The notes: generated by a model from the sequence alone, not told the origin. Positions 1 to 9,030 are shown, counted from the stretch's first letter. The stretch: 64,000 bases of DNA from Pseudobacillus wudalianchiensis (GCF_001685015.1 NZ_MAYT01000023.1:213791-277790); one strand, 5' to 3'. Numbers and translations are program-made.

Positions 1-35
1 TGACCAACTATATATTTCCAGCCTTTGTCTTCTCT

Positions 36-107
36 TATGTTGTGTTTATTTTTGGTTAGCCATTATAGTAAGGCTTGCTTTCACAAGCGCCTAATAAACA
101 CAACATA
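36..107. repeat. Perfect 15-bp inverted repeat downstream of chemoreceptor gene
   Basis: The arms at 36-50 and 93-107 are perfect 15-base reverse complements (TATGTTGTGTTTATT and its complement). They enclose 42 bases that contain a second small hairpin around 71-92. The outer arm ends four bases from the stop codon of the chemoreceptor gene. No long U-run follows on the minus strand, so it is not a textbook intrinsic terminator. It may still end or stabilise the transcript. Confidence 0.6.
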
Positions 108-110
108 GAA

Positions 111-1823
111 TTACACTTTAAATCTCGTAATCAACTGCTGCAGCTCTTCTGATATCTTCGCTAGAGTAGCGGAAGCTGTGGAAATCTCGTCCATCGACAC
201 TAGCTGTTCTTTTGTCGCAAGGGATACACTTTCATTGCTTGCGGCTGATTCTTCTGCTACATCTTTTACGACGTTCATAGAAGTGGCTACTTGTACGGTG
301 CCTGAAGACAATTCATTAATGGCGTTAGCCACGTCTTTGATCTGGACCACTACTTCGTGAATAGAGCGTTCAATTTTCTCAAAGGAGTCTCCGGCTTCTT
401 GCACCACCGTTAAACCGGCTTCTACTTCTGTTGTGGCTGACTTCATGGATTGCAGCGTCTGGCCTGTATTGTTCTGAATGACTTCAATTAAATTTGTGAT
501 TTGTTCTGCTGAGGCTGCTGATTGTTCGGCAAGTTTTCTCACCTCATCAGCTACTACGGCGAACCCTTTGCCCGCTTCTCCCGCTCTTGCTGCCTCAATA
601 GCGGCATTTAGTGCCAGCAGGTTGGTTTGAGCCGCGATTGCTGTAATAACCTCGTTAATTCTTCCAATTTCAATTGAACTTTCACCGAGTTCTTTTATAG
701 AGATTCCTAAGCCTGTCACGTTTTCGTTTATAGAATTCATCTGCTTTACGACTTTTTCAATAGACTGCTTTCCTTCAGATGACATATCAGATGTTTGGGC
801 CACCTTTTGGGCTGCTTGCTCTGCATTTAAAGTGATTTTTTCAGCATAGCCTGCCATCTCATTGATAATTTTAGTGCTTTCCTCGACGCTTTGTAATTGC
901 CTGCTTGATCCTTTAGCTAATTCTTGAATATTGCTAGAAACGCTTTCTCCCGCTTGGCTGCTTTGCTCAGCACTTGCACTTAACTCTTCAGAAGAAGCGG
1001 CAACGAGCTCGGAGGTTTCACTAACAGTTTTAATGATTTGTTTCAAGCCGTTAATCATATTATTAAAAGAGGAAACAAGCTGCCCAATTTCGTCTTTAGA
1101 ACGGTAGCTTCCTTGGATTGTAAAGTCACCATCTTCTGCTCGGGACATTAAAGATTGAATTTGCCTGATTGGGTTCACAATGCTCCGTGTTATCACGAGT
1201 CCAATTAAAATGGAAATAGCGATTCCTGCTAAACTAACTGTTATTAAAATGGAGGTAGCTGTCTTTAATTTCTCATTGTTTCTCTCTTTAATTTTGTTCG
1301 CTAACTGTTCATTATACTCTTGCAAATCATTGATCGCCTTGTTAATTTGCGTGCGTTTTTCAGATGCGGATTGAACATAAAGGGCGTATGCCTCATCCTT
1401 TTTATTTTGTTTAGCTAAATCGAGCACTTGTTGTCTCACTTCCGAAAACTGAAGTAACGTTGTTTGAAAAACTTCTAATGTCTTCTCTTCTTCGGAAGAC
1501 AAATTTGTTTTTTTATACTTCTTCATGTTCTCATTATTTTCTTTTATCGCATTACTAATATTCGCCATTAACTCATTGTATCTAGCTGGATCTTTAGTAA
1601 TTAATGCCTCTAACGTAAAAGAATCAATCGCACGGTTATTAGCATTAATCCGCCCAAGCCAATCGATTGGTTGTACATTTTCCTTATACATGGTTTCTGA
1701 TCCAGAAGCCATGTCTCTCATATTCTTGTACCCCACCATACCAACAGTGCTTCCCATCACTGCAAAAAGAATAATTAGCATTAATAACTTTTGAGCTGTT
1801 TTCAAATTATTTAAAATCGTCAT
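111..1823 (-). CDS. Methyl-accepting chemotaxis protein
   Basis: This 570-residue transmembrane chemoreceptor would pass ligand signals to CheA/CheW. It has a first membrane helix near residues 12-33, a four-helix-bundle type extracellular domain to about 188, and a second membrane helix near 191-213. A HAMP domain follows (about 212-265), then a long coiled-coil signalling domain. The conserved hairpin tip lies near residues 390-434 ([16 protein letters not shown], then [16 protein letters not shown]). The length is normal for the family. The ligand cannot be read from the sequence. A SigD-like -10 element lies about 35 bases upstream, which fits control with motility genes. It stands alone, with the next gene downstream outside the window. 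Confidence 0.95.
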   Translation of the reverse strand: MTILNNLKTAQKLLMLIILFAVMGSTVGMVGYKNMRDMASGSETMYKENVQPIDWLGRINANNRAIDSFTLEALITKDPARYNELMANISNAIKENNENMKKYKKTNLSSEEEKTLEVFQTTLLQFSEVRQQVLDLAKQNKKDEAYALYVQSASEKRTQINKAINDLQEYNEQLANKIKERNNEKLKTATSILITVSLAGIAISILIGLVITRSIVNPIRQIQSLMSRAEDGDFTIQGSYRSKDEIGQLVSSFNNMINGLKQIIKTVSETSELVAASSEELSASAEQSSQAGESVSSNIQELAKGSSRQLQSVEESTKIINEMAGYAEKITLNAEQAAQKVAQTSDMSSEGKQSIEKVVKQMNSINENVTGLGISIKELGESSIEIGRINEVITAIAAQTNLLALNAAIEAARAGEAGKGFAVVADEVRKLAEQSAASAEQITNLIEVIQNNTGQTLQSMKSATTEVEAGLTVVQEAGDSFEKIERSIHEVVVQIKDVANAINELSSGTVQVATSMNVVKDVAEESAASNESVSLATKEQLVSMDEISTASATLAKISEELQQLITRFKV

Positions 1824-1857
1824 TTTATTCCCTCTTTTGCGAAGTTTTTATTAAGTT

Positions 1858-1865
1858 ATATCGGA
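1858..1865 (-). promoter_or_regulatory. SigD-like -10 element upstream of chemoreceptor
   Basis: Read on the minus strand this is TCCGATAT, one base from the SigD -10 consensus GCCGATAT. The matching -35 (TAAA, 14-16 bases upstream) is poor here, so only the -10 is supported. The position, 35 bases before the start codon, fits. Confidence 0.45.
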
Positions 1866-1966
1866 CGTTTAACCCAGATTATGTAGTACTTATTTCGCTT
1901 AACAAAAATTTTTTTCTCAAATTTTCCTCACACCACAAACTTAGTAAAGAAAGAAAAAGCAAACAA

Positions 1967-1993
1967 AAAACGCGACTAAAAAAGTCGCGTTTC
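1967..1993 (-). terminator. Intrinsic terminator of the secreted protein gene
   Basis: The minus strand reads AAACGCGACT, a short T-rich loop, AGTCGCGTTT and then more T. This is a stable GC-rich hairpin with a U-run directly after the stop codon of the gene ending at 1999. Confidence 0.85.
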
Positions 1994-1998
1994 ATATT

Positions 1999-2889
1999 TT
2001 ATGGTTTCAATGCCATCCAGCCGTGTAAGGAATGGATGGAAAAGCCATTGAAACTAGAAAGTTGTTCATAATAAGATCTAGTGCTATTTAATTGTTCCCA
2101 CATATAGCTTTCTCCTTCTTCATAGAAAGAGACGAAACTTGCTTCTGCGGAAGGAGTTGTTTCCACTCCAATCGATACCTTTTTATGTTTCAACGCAGCA
2201 TCGTTCATTTCGTTGCGCACGAGCTCAATAATACCGTTCGCTCCAGCAGCGGTGTCGCGATAAGCCATGATTGTAATGGCATCTGTATTGGAAATGACCC
2301 ATTCTGATAACTTTCCTTTTCCTAAAGTATTGCTGTAAGACTGTCCATCAAACCAGAATGGAATGTCTACTGCAAGAGGCAAACCTAAACGCTGAGAAGA
2401 CTGCCGAGCTTCTAGTAAAAGTGTTTGATAAGCTAAAACTGTTTTCTTATACTGACTGTTCCAGCCTGCATATAAATAAGGTTCCACGTCTAAATGGATG
2501 CCTGTAAACTGTTCTTCCGGCAATGCCTTTGATTGATAATTTGTTACCCATGAGAAAAAGCTGCGCTGCTGGGAAAGCCCCTGGCTGGATACCCAAGATG
2601 GAGCGCCATCTAATGCATGTACTTGTATGCCCTTCAGCCGTGCTTGTTTAATAAACTCTTTGTAACGATCTATTGAAATACTGCCATTAATTTGCAAATA
2701 TACTTGACTAACTTGATGCTCTTGCATGAAAGTGAGTAATTGATCTTTATTTGTGACAATTTGTTGCGTATCCCATAGCCATGTGGAACGAGGCCCGCTT
2801 CCTTCGCTTGCCGCCGCTCTGTCATTCACCATTAGGAATGCCATCAATAACACAACCATTAGCAAAAACATCTTTCTTACTTTGCCCAT
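1999..2889 (-). CDS. Secreted TIM-barrel-like protein under c-di-GMP riboswitch
   Basis: This 296-residue protein has an N-terminal signal peptide: a KVRK start, a hydrophobic stretch at about 7-22 and an AAA-type cleavage region near 25-27. The mature part alternates beta and alpha like a glycosidase-type TIM barrel. VYLQING (about 63) and GIHLDVEPYL (about 130) resemble barrel strands ending in acidic catalytic positions, and ITIMAYRD (about 207) is another strand end. I do not recognise a named family and do not assign a substrate. A SigD-like promoter and a c-di-GMP-I aptamer precede the gene, and its ribosome site lies inside a hairpin. It may therefore be an exported polysaccharide- or wall-active enzyme linked to the motile/sessile switch (inference). 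Confidence 0.75.
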   Translation of the reverse strand: MGKVRKMFLLMVVLLMAFLMVNDRAAASEGSGPRSTWLWDTQQIVTNKDQLLTFMQEHQVSQVYLQINGSISIDRYKEFIKQARLKGIQVHALDGAPSWVSSQGLSQQRSFFSWVTNYQSKALPEEQFTGIHLDVEPYLYAGWNSQYKKTVLAYQTLLLEARQSSQRLGLPLAVDIPFWFDGQSYSNTLGKGKLSEWVISNTDAITIMAYRDTAAGANGIIELVRNEMNDAALKHKKVSIGVETTPSAEASFVSFYEEGESYMWEQLNSTRSYYEQLSSFNGFSIHSLHGWMALKP

Positions 2890-2897
2890 CCTCTTTT

Positions 2898-2940
2898 CCT
2901 CCTCATGATTGAATGGCCATTGCTCTTCAATTATGAGGAG
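2898..2940 (-). promoter_or_regulatory. Hairpin sequestering the ribosome binding site
   Basis: CTCCTCAT at 2899-2906 pairs with ATGAGGAG at 2933-2940. ATTGAA/TTCAAT extends the stem past one mismatch, giving about 14 pairs. The GGAGG Shine-Dalgarno (2898-2902, eight bases before the ATG at 2889) sits in one arm. The hairpin abuts the riboswitch aptamer and has no U-run, so it looks like a translational expression platform. Confidence 0.7.
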
Positions 2941-3022
2941 AATGGCAGCTCGGCGGCCATACAGTCTTCACTGCTTAGGTCCGTAGCTTTGCGTCCCCGA
3001 CTTTCGCCAAGTTTGCCTTTTA
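2941..3022 (-). ncRNA. c-di-GMP-I (GEMM) riboswitch upstream of secreted protein
   Basis: On the minus strand the aptamer shows GGCAAAC, a GNRA-type hairpin around GCGAAAGT, the near-invariant GGGACGCAAAGC, then ACGGACCTAAGCAGTG. It closes with GCTGCC, which pairs with the 5' GGCA. This order is the class I c-di-GMP aptamer. It lies between a SigD-like promoter and a hairpin that hides the ribosome site of the 1999-2889 gene. Whether c-di-GMP turns expression on or off cannot be decided by eye. Confidence 0.9.
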
Positions 3023-3030
3023 CACTTTTT

Positions 3031-3058
3031 TTATCGGAGGAAACGTAGCAATTGTTTA
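3031..3058 (-). promoter_or_regulatory. SigD-like promoter driving the riboswitch transcript
   Basis: The minus strand reads TAAA (3055-3058), 16 bases, then TCCGATAA (3031-3038). The SigD consensus is TAAA-N15-GCCGATAT. Transcription would begin just ahead of the aptamer, joining motility sigma control with second-messenger control. Confidence 0.55.
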
Positions 3059-3097
3059 AACATTTATAAAAAAATAGCTGAAGTGAATTGTGTCTTT

Positions 3098-4765
3098 TTA
3101 AATAAGGCCTGTCTCAATCGAAGGCTGTTGTTGATAAGGTGCCTCATCCTTCTTTTTCACACTTTGATCCGTTCCTATTTGGCGTTCTACCTCATGGAAA
3201 ATATCTTCTAGTGAAGTGACGACTCCTTTGTCGTCCTTATGCATCACATGTTTCGGTTCAAAATGAATAGGCGAATCGATACCCGCGGCGGCAGAAAGAC
3301 GGAACAGCCCTCGTCGAAGCGTGATTAAGTAATTCGCTGTCCGGTACTTCTTTTCGTCAATAACGAGTGCTTTTTGCAAATCAGGGTCAGTAGTGGCCAC
3401 TCCTACGGGGCAAATATTGGATTGGCATTTCAACGTCTGAATACATCCGACCGTAATCATAAACCCGCGTGCAATATTAACAAGATCCGCTCCCATCGCT
3501 AAAGCAATCGCGATCCGGTCAGGGGTAAATAGCTTGCCGGAAGCGATAATTTTTACCCGTTCACGTACTCCGTATTTCTGAAGAGTCGCTACAAGAATAG
3601 GCAAAGCCGATTTAATCGGCAATCCAACACTGTCAATTAGCTCTTGGTAAGAAGCTCCTGTTCCGCCTTCTCCCCCGTCCACCGTAATAAAGTCAGGGCC
3701 TTTTCCAGTTTCCTTCATATACTTAGCCAATTCTTCTACACTATCATTGCTGCCGACTACGATTTTCATCCCGACTGGCTTTCCAGTCTGATTGCGAATT
3801 TTCTCCATAAACTCGCATATGGCCGGTACATCACTAAAATCTCGAAAGCGATTAGGGCTGTCAATAGATTTATATGGCTCCACTTTTCGTATCGCCGCGA
3901 TTTCTGGAGTTACCTTTTCCGCATCAATGTGCCCGCCGCGTGCCTTAGCACCTTGAGCCAGCTTAATTTCAAATGCTCTTATTTGGGGGATTTCGCTTTT
4001 TCGTTTTAATTCTTCCCAATCGACGTTGCCTTGCTTATCACGAATCCCAAATAAGCCTGGACCGATCTGCATAATAATATCGACGCCGCCTTTTAAATGA
4101 TAAGGAGACAATCCACCCTCTCCTGTATTCATCCACGATCCCTTCGCCAAGGCCAATCCTTCTGATAAGGCTGTAATGGCCCGATCGCCTAGCGAACCGT
4201 AGCTCATTGCTGACATGCCAATCAATCCTTTAACAATGAAAGGCTGCTCTGTAGTAGGGCCAATCACTACTGCGTCTTCATCATGCAATAAATATGCGAG
4301 CGCTTCATTGTCCTCCCGTTTTTCCTCTCTTTGCATGAAAAGAGGATCTTTTAATAAAATATATCTTTGCGTTAATGCCTTTGCCTCCTTATCCATTTTG
4401 AGTTCCTCTGTTAACTTCGGAAACATATCATTCCGTATAAAAAAACCTTCCTCTTCAAAATCGCGCTTTGATCCAAACCCAACAACATCACGGCTATATT
4501 TAGCACTTTTAACGATATGTTCGTAATCCTCTCTAGAAAAAGGCCGTCCTTCAGTGTCGCTGTTGAACCAATATTGCCGCATCTCCGGTCCGATCTTTTC
4601 AAAGAAATAACGGACTCGCCCAAGCAGCGGGTAATTTCTTAGAATCGAATGGCTTTTCTGATTGCGGTCAAATAAAACCATATAGACTAGAAAAGCAACA
4701 AGGATAATGAAAACAATGGCCAACACAACAGCGCCCATAATAATCAAGAAATCTGCAACGTTCAT
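3098..4765 (-). CDS. FMN-binding glutamate synthase family protein (YerD-like)
   Basis: This 555-residue protein has one N-terminal membrane helix (about 7-31) and then the FMN/TIM-barrel domain of the glutamate synthase large subunit. Seen motifs are MSAMSYGSLG (about 183), the glycine-rich VDGGEGGTGAS (about 370) and the iron-sulphur motif CQTLKCQSNICPVGVAT (about 440). It lacks the class II glutamine amidotransferase domain of GltA/GltB, so it is not a normal glutamate synthase. The family includes B. subtilis YerD, whose reaction is unclear. The start has a good GGAGGGG site. It is probably monocistronic. Confidence 0.85.
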   Translation of the reverse strand: MNVADFLIIMGAVVLAIVFIILVAFLVYMVLFDRNQKSHSILRNYPLLGRVRYFFEKIGPEMRQYWFNSDTEGRPFSREDYEHIVKSAKYSRDVVGFGSKRDFEEEGFFIRNDMFPKLTEELKMDKEAKALTQRYILLKDPLFMQREEKREDNEALAYLLHDEDAVVIGPTTEQPFIVKGLIGMSAMSYGSLGDRAITALSEGLALAKGSWMNTGEGGLSPYHLKGGVDIIMQIGPGLFGIRDKQGNVDWEELKRKSEIPQIRAFEIKLAQGAKARGGHIDAEKVTPEIAAIRKVEPYKSIDSPNRFRDFSDVPAICEFMEKIRNQTGKPVGMKIVVGSNDSVEELAKYMKETGKGPDFITVDGGEGGTGASYQELIDSVGLPIKSALPILVATLQKYGVRERVKIIASGKLFTPDRIAIALAMGADLVNIARGFMITVGCIQTLKCQSNICPVGVATTDPDLQKALVIDEKKYRTANYLITLRRGLFRLSAAAGIDSPIHFEPKHVMHKDDKGVVTSLEDIFHEVERQIGTDQSVKKKDEAPYQQQPSIETGLI

Positions 4766-4872
4766 GATTACCCCTCCAAGTCATACAATTCAACTTCTCT
4801 TAATTTGTACGTAGATAAAAGAATGTATGCAATAAAGAGAGTTGAGACAGAAGCACATCATCTTAATAAATA

Positions 4873-4924
4873 AAAAGAGCTTCCGAAAAGTGTATCATCC
4901 TACACTTTTTTCGAAAGCTCTTTT
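4873..4924 (-). terminator. Intrinsic terminator of aspA
   Basis: AAAAGAGCTTCCGAAAAGTGTA pairs with TACACTTTTTTCGAAAGCTC across a 4-8 base loop. On the minus strand the hairpin is followed by CTTTTTATTT. It lies 12 bases after the aspartase stop codon and may also stop transcripts coming the other way. Confidence 0.85.
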
Positions 4925-4936
4925 AGTTACTCGTGA

Positions 4937-6376
4937 CTATTTCGCACTAACAGTGTGTTTATTTAAAAACGCAGAACCCGCAATACCCGGCTCAGTCATT
5001 TCAAAAGGATTTAAAATAAGATCTATTTCTTCCTCTGTTAGAACTCCTTGCTGCAAGCACAATTCACGAACTGACTTACCGCTTGCGATCGCCTCTTTCG
5101 CGATTTGAGCAGCCGCCTCATATCCAATATGAGGATTAACCGCTGTAATAATTCCTACGCTTTTTTCTACATACTCTTTCATGCGGTCTACGTTCGCTTC
5201 AATGCCAGAAAGACAACGCTCTGTAAAAGTGCGGAATCCATTATTCATGATATTGATAGATTGAAGTAAATTAAACACTAATACAGGCTCCATCACGTTC
5301 AACTCAAACTGCCCTGCTTCAGAAGCTAAACAAATCGTATGGTCATTTCCGATTACTTGAAAAGCAATTTGGTTGATCACTTCTGCCATGACCGGATTGA
5401 CTTTTCCAGGCATGATGGATGAGCCAGGCTGGCGTGCCGGCAAGCTAATTTCAGCAAGTCCTGCGCGCGGACCGGAAGCCATTAACCGGAGATCATTAGC
5501 GATCTTAGACATATTAATCATACAAATTTTTAAAGCCGCAGACACTTCAGTGTACGCATCTGTGTTCTGAGTCGCGTCAACGAGGTGTCTCGCACTCACT
5601 AGAGGAAACCCACTTAATGCAGCTAAATGGTTAGTCGCACTCTTAATATAGGCCGGATCAGCATTCAATCCTGTTCCGACAGCTGTTGCTCCGATATTAA
5701 CTTCGTACAAATGAGTACGTGATCGCTGAATTCGCTCCATGTCGCGCTCTACGACATTGCTATACGCAGCAAATTCCTGACCTAGACGGATCGGAACGGC
5801 ATCCTGAAGATGAGTACGGCCCATCTTAATTACATGGTCAAACTCCGCCGCTTTTTCCTTAAAGACTTTGTGCATCTCGTTCATCGTCGCAAGCAAGCTT
5901 TCTAGCGATGCAAGTACGGCAATGTGAATAGCAGTAGGAAAAGCGTCATTCGTAGACTGTGACATATTCACATGATTATTAGGGCTTAAATAACGATAAT
6001 TACCTTTTTCGTGCTCTAATAATTCGAGTGCGCGATTCGCAATTACTTCATTCGCATTCATATTTATTGAAGTACCAGCCCCGCCTTGAATTGGATCGAC
6101 AATAAACTGGTTATTCCATTTTCCCTCTATTACTTCTTCTGAGGCCTGGACAATGGCCTCAGCAAGCTCTTTATGTAAACGGCCAGTCTCCATATTTGCC
6201 AATGCCGCTGCTTTTTTCACTATTCCCAATGCTTTGATTAACGACTCATGAATGCGGTAACCAGTAATAGGAAAGTTTTCAGAAGCGCGCATTGTTTGGA
6301 TGCCATAGTATGCATCTGAAGCAATCTCTTTTTCACCTAAAAAATCTTTTTCAATTCTCACTTTATCTTTGATCAT
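4937..6376 (-). CDS. aspA: Aspartate ammonia-lyase (aspartase)
   Basis: It converts L-aspartate to fumarate and ammonia in the cytosol. The 479-residue product has the fumarase/aspartase fold. The superfamily signature GSSIMPGKVNPV is near residue 317, and NVNIGATAVGTG-like and GRTHLQDAVP motifs lie in the middle. An upstream in-frame ATG at 6415 lacks a ribosome site. I chose the ATG at 6376, which follows GAAAGGA. It is preceded by a strong sigma-A promoter and a palindrome of the type shared with the 9-23 kb catabolic units, so it is probably in the same regulon. Its fumarate product links amino acid use to the TCA cycle. Confidence 0.93.
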   Translation of the reverse strand: MIKDKVRIEKDFLGEKEIASDAYYGIQTMRASENFPITGYRIHESLIKALGIVKKAAALANMETGRLHKELAEAIVQASEEVIEGKWNNQFIVDPIQGGAGTSINMNANEVIANRALELLEHEKGNYRYLSPNNHVNMSQSTNDAFPTAIHIAVLASLESLLATMNEMHKVFKEKAAEFDHVIKMGRTHLQDAVPIRLGQEFAAYSNVVERDMERIQRSRTHLYEVNIGATAVGTGLNADPAYIKSATNHLAALSGFPLVSARHLVDATQNTDAYTEVSAALKICMINMSKIANDLRLMASGPRAGLAEISLPARQPGSSIMPGKVNPVMAEVINQIAFQVIGNDHTICLASEAGQFELNVMEPVLVFNLLQSINIMNNGFRTFTERCLSGIEANVDRMKEYVEKSVGIITAVNPHIGYEAAAQIAKEAIASGKSVRELCLQQGVLTEEEIDLILNPFEMTEPGIAGSAFLNKHTVSAK

Positions 6377-6527
6377 TGTAAATCCATTCCTTTCAGAAAC
6401 ATTTCTCTCTGACATGCTGTACCTAGAACAATTCTTATTATTGACTCTAAAAAATGTCTGAAAATCAACTATACATTCTTTACATCATAAACAACCTTCT
6501 TTTTTACAGCACTTGATCCAAATCCAT

Positions 6528-6589
6528 TTTTAGGAATTATTCCTAAAATATACTCAATTAAGAATACAACTGGACTGTGTGTAAGTCAA
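6528..6589 (-). promoter_or_regulatory. aspA promoter with TTAGGA-N5-TCCTAA palindrome
   Basis: The minus strand has TTGACT (6584-6589), a 17-base spacer and TATTCT (6561-6566). About 12 bases past the -10 lies a perfect palindrome with ten-base arms (6528-6548) around TTAGGA-N5-TCCTAA. Its place over the start of transcription suggests a repressor operator. The rest of the 360-base gap holds only a leader upstream of aspA and the terminator of the next gene upstream. Confidence 0.75.
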
Positions 6590-6692
6590 TGTTACTAGAA
6601 GAATATTTTTTTCTGTCACAAAAATTCCTCTCCATATCCAACTATAGCACATTCTCATCTATCTATAGCATTTTTTGAAAATATAAAAAGAA

Positions 6693-6721
6693 GGAGCTGG
6701 CCACTTACAGTTACCTGCTCC
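6693..6721 (-). terminator. Intrinsic terminator of the carbamoylase gene
   Basis: GGAGCTGG pairs with CCTGCTCC (one internal mismatch) around a 13-base loop. On the minus strand it is followed by TTCTTTTTATATTTT. It lies 15 bases after the stop of the gene ending at 6736. Confidence 0.75.
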
Positions 6722-6735
6722 CTTTAAAAATAATA

Positions 6736-8031
6736 TTATCTATTAGCTGCTTCGCTGAATACTTGGGTACCATTCTTCTCCGTCATGTTTTTTGATAACT
6801 CCCGGTCAATAGTCATAAGGCTTTTCAACATCAAGTTTCCCGCTTTTTCGATGTCTTCAGGAAGACTGATCTCTTCTGGACAATGACTTTTCCCATCGAC
6901 GCTTTTTACAAAGATCATCGCTGATTTCGTGACAGCCGCCATGTGGGCAGCGTCGTGAACTGCCATGCTGGCAAAGGTTCTGTATGGCTCCTTCATTTCC
7001 TCAGCCGTACGCTGCAAGATGCTAACGATTTCTTGATCGAGGTCAATAGGGTCTTGCCGCAAAAAGATTTCTTCCTCGACTTCTACTTGTCTTTTTTGAG
7101 CGATGGTTTTCCAACTCTCTCGGATAAGATCCACGACTTTGTAAATTCGGCCGCCATCTTCCCCTCTCACCTCAAGATTAAATTCAACCTGACCTGGGAT
7201 GATATTAGTAGCATTAGGAAAAACATTTAATTTGCCGACAGTACCGACTAAATCTGTCTCGTCTTCACGGCAATGGCGTTCTATTTCGAGAATGATTTCA
7301 GCAGCAGCGGTTAACGCATCCTGACGATGTTCCATCATCGTTGTCCCTGAATGATTCGCCTGTCCGCTTACTCGGACGGTACTACGGTACATGCCGACAA
7401 ATTTATTAATAACCGCTACTGAAAGATTGCGGCTCTCTAACCGCTTCCCTTGTTCAATATGAAGCTCAATAAACGCCTTTTTCTCTTCTGCCATTTGGTC
7501 CATTGCCGGAAATTTCTCTAAACCGCCGCCGACTTCTTCTAATTCTGTTTTAATAAGATTTCCTTTGTAATCATGAACGGTCTCCAACATTTCTGCCGTT
7601 AATTTGCCGGCGAATGACCGGCTCCCGAATGTAGATAAATTAAAGTCATTCGATTCTTCAGCTGTAAAGGAAACAATTTCAAGATCATGGTCTAGCATAA
7701 TATCATGTTCTATTAATGTTTTGATAATTTCTTTTGCTGTCAAAACCCCTAATGGCCCATCATACTTGCCGCCATTTGGAACAGAATCCAAATGAGAACC
7801 AATGACAATTGTTCCTTCTTGTTTTCCTGTTCCTTTTTTTCTTCCCCAAATGTTAGCGGCTCCGTCAATTGTAACGTTTAGCCCCAACTCCTCTAGTTCT
7901 TCGATAAACAACGCTCTTACTTCATGGTCAGCCTTAGAAAAACTAGGCCTTGTAATGCCTCCATTGTTGTTTTTTCCATACTCGGCATATTTTTCGATAT
8001 CTCGTACTAACCGATCTAGATTTATTTGCAC
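6736..8031 (-). CDS. Zn-dependent N-carbamoyl-L-amino acid/allantoate hydrolase family
   Basis: This 431-residue M20-type amidohydrolase would remove the carbamoyl group from an N-carbamoyl amino acid or ureido compound, giving amine, CO2 and ammonia. The metal-binding signature is GSHLDSVPNGGKYDG near residue 78, followed by TAEESNDF (about 126), HIEQGKRLE (about 194) and a late AVHDAAHMA (about 365). A second, clearly different member lies at 40661-41890 beside the pyrimidine genes. This copy sits at the end of the amine/amino acid island, so its substrate may differ, for example N-carbamoyl-aspartate or a hydantoin product (inference). The GTG start follows GGAGC. Confidence 0.85.
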   Translation of the reverse strand: MQINLDRLVRDIEKYAEYGKNNNGGITRPSFSKADHEVRALFIEELEELGLNVTIDGAANIWGRKKGTGKQEGTIVIGSHLDSVPNGGKYDGPLGVLTAKEIIKTLIEHDIMLDHDLEIVSFTAEESNDFNLSTFGSRSFAGKLTAEMLETVHDYKGNLIKTELEEVGGGLEKFPAMDQMAEEKKAFIELHIEQGKRLESRNLSVAVINKFVGMYRSTVRVSGQANHSGTTMMEHRQDALTAAAEIILEIERHCREDETDLVGTVGKLNVFPNATNIIPGQVEFNLEVRGEDGGRIYKVVDLIRESWKTIAQKRQVEVEEEIFLRQDPIDLDQEIVSILQRTAEEMKEPYRTFASMAVHDAAHMAAVTKSAMIFVKSVDGKSHCPEEISLPEDIEKAGNLMLKSLMTIDRELSKNMTEKNGTQVFSEAANR

Positions 8032-8062
8032 GGCTCGTTCCGCTCCTCTCTTTTTACTTAAA

Positions 8063-8243
8063 GGCCCTGTTATACTTGGTTGTTGATTTCCGCTTCAGGC
8101 GGACGCTTTCCGCGGGCGGTCCGTGAGCTTCCTCGTCGCGTGCGCTCCTGCGGGACCTCACCAGGACACGCTTTTCCCGCTGGAGTCGCCGCCTTCCGCT
8201 CCAATCAACTATATTAAAAAACAACATTTACCTTTAACAGAGC
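8063..8243. repeat. Full-size copy of GC-rich palindromic dispersed repeat
   Basis: This is the longest of four copies (others at 20660, 27355 and 49749). The ends are GGCCCTGTT and AACAGAGC. The interior holds an imperfect palindrome: GTTGATTTCCGCTTCAGGCGG near the left end mirrors CGCCGCCTTCCGCTCCAATC near the right end, around a GC-rich core. It has no open reading frame. It is much richer in GC than its neighbours and lies just upstream of the carbamoylase start. Confidence 0.85.
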
Positions 8244-8287
8244 TTACTTAAAATGAATATGTAAAAACTCCATATTATAAGAGGCCT

Positions 8288-8872
8288 TCACTCACTTACG
8301 ACACAACTCTTTTTCCTTAACTTTGCTGCAATCGGAGCAGCCTGCTCGTAATAACGTACGATCATTTCAACCATTTTTTCTTTACTTTCTGTTAAAGAAG
8401 CTAAATTGAGTTCAACCGCCGAACTGTTGAACATATGCTCTCCATTTGGTTTTGAGTATTGATAAGCTGGCTCACAGCCAATCAATTTTCCCCAATTTAA
8501 AGAACGAAGCTCCTCAGCCACCTGCTGATACTCATCTTCAAGCAAGTGAAACCCTACCGTATAAGTGAGCGGCCATTTCCCGTAATTAAGCAAGGTCCCA
8601 ATGTGTACGCGCTGAGGCTCTTGATCTGCAAAAGACATCGCTACCCAGCCAACGATAGGTGCCTCTCCATATTCTTCTTCGAACCTCGCAATCACATCGG
8701 GCAATCTCGCCAACTGATATTTATACTCTACTCCATCAAAACAAAAAGAAAGACGGCGCTTTGCTTCTTCCCCAACAGATAAGAATAGTTGTTTAGCAAA
8801 GGCCTGGAATTCCTTAATAGATTCTACATGAGATTGAATTTGCTCTACATTTACCGTTTGTATTAAGTTCAT
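8288..8872 (-). CDS. Hypothetical protein of unrecognised family
   Basis: The 194-residue product has no signal peptide and no membrane segment. It is mixed alpha/beta, with a helical first 35 residues, a middle beta-rich part (VGWVAMSFADQEPQ, LTYTVGFHLLE) and a helical, basic C terminus. I do not recognise a family. The ATG at 8872 has a good AAGGAGC site. It lies between a terminator (8958-8996) and a dispersed repeat, within a set of amino acid and amine catabolic genes on the same strand. A link to that pathway is only by position. Confidence 0.7.
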   Translation of the reverse strand: MNLIQTVNVEQIQSHVESIKEFQAFAKQLFLSVGEEAKRRLSFCFDGVEYKYQLARLPDVIARFEEEYGEAPIVGWVAMSFADQEPQRVHIGTLLNYGKWPLTYTVGFHLLEDEYQQVAEELRSLNWGKLIGCEPAYQYSKPNGEHMFNSSAVELNLASLTESKEKMVEMIVRYYEQAAPIAAKLRKKSCVVSE

Positions 8873-8957
8873 GTGATAGCTCCTTAATTATTTGCTCATT
8901 ATTTTCGTTAGCGAGAAAATAAACGACTGCCTGATGCCTCATCTTTTATAGAAAAAA

Positions 8958-8996
8958 GAAACCGCAAACCCCTATATTTTAGAGTATTGCGGTTTC
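8958..8996 (-). terminator. Intrinsic terminator of ridA-like gene
   Basis: GAAACCGCAA and TTGCGGTTTC are perfect complements around an 18-base loop. On the minus strand six T follow. It separates the RidA-family gene from the hypothetical gene downstream. Confidence 0.85.
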
Positions 8997-9030
8997 TTCC
9001 GTACTAGCCATTCACGACAAGCCTACTGCC

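Noticed and set aside
8063-8243. Insertion sequence with transposase
   Set aside because: Too short and non-coding; at most a non-autonomous repeat.
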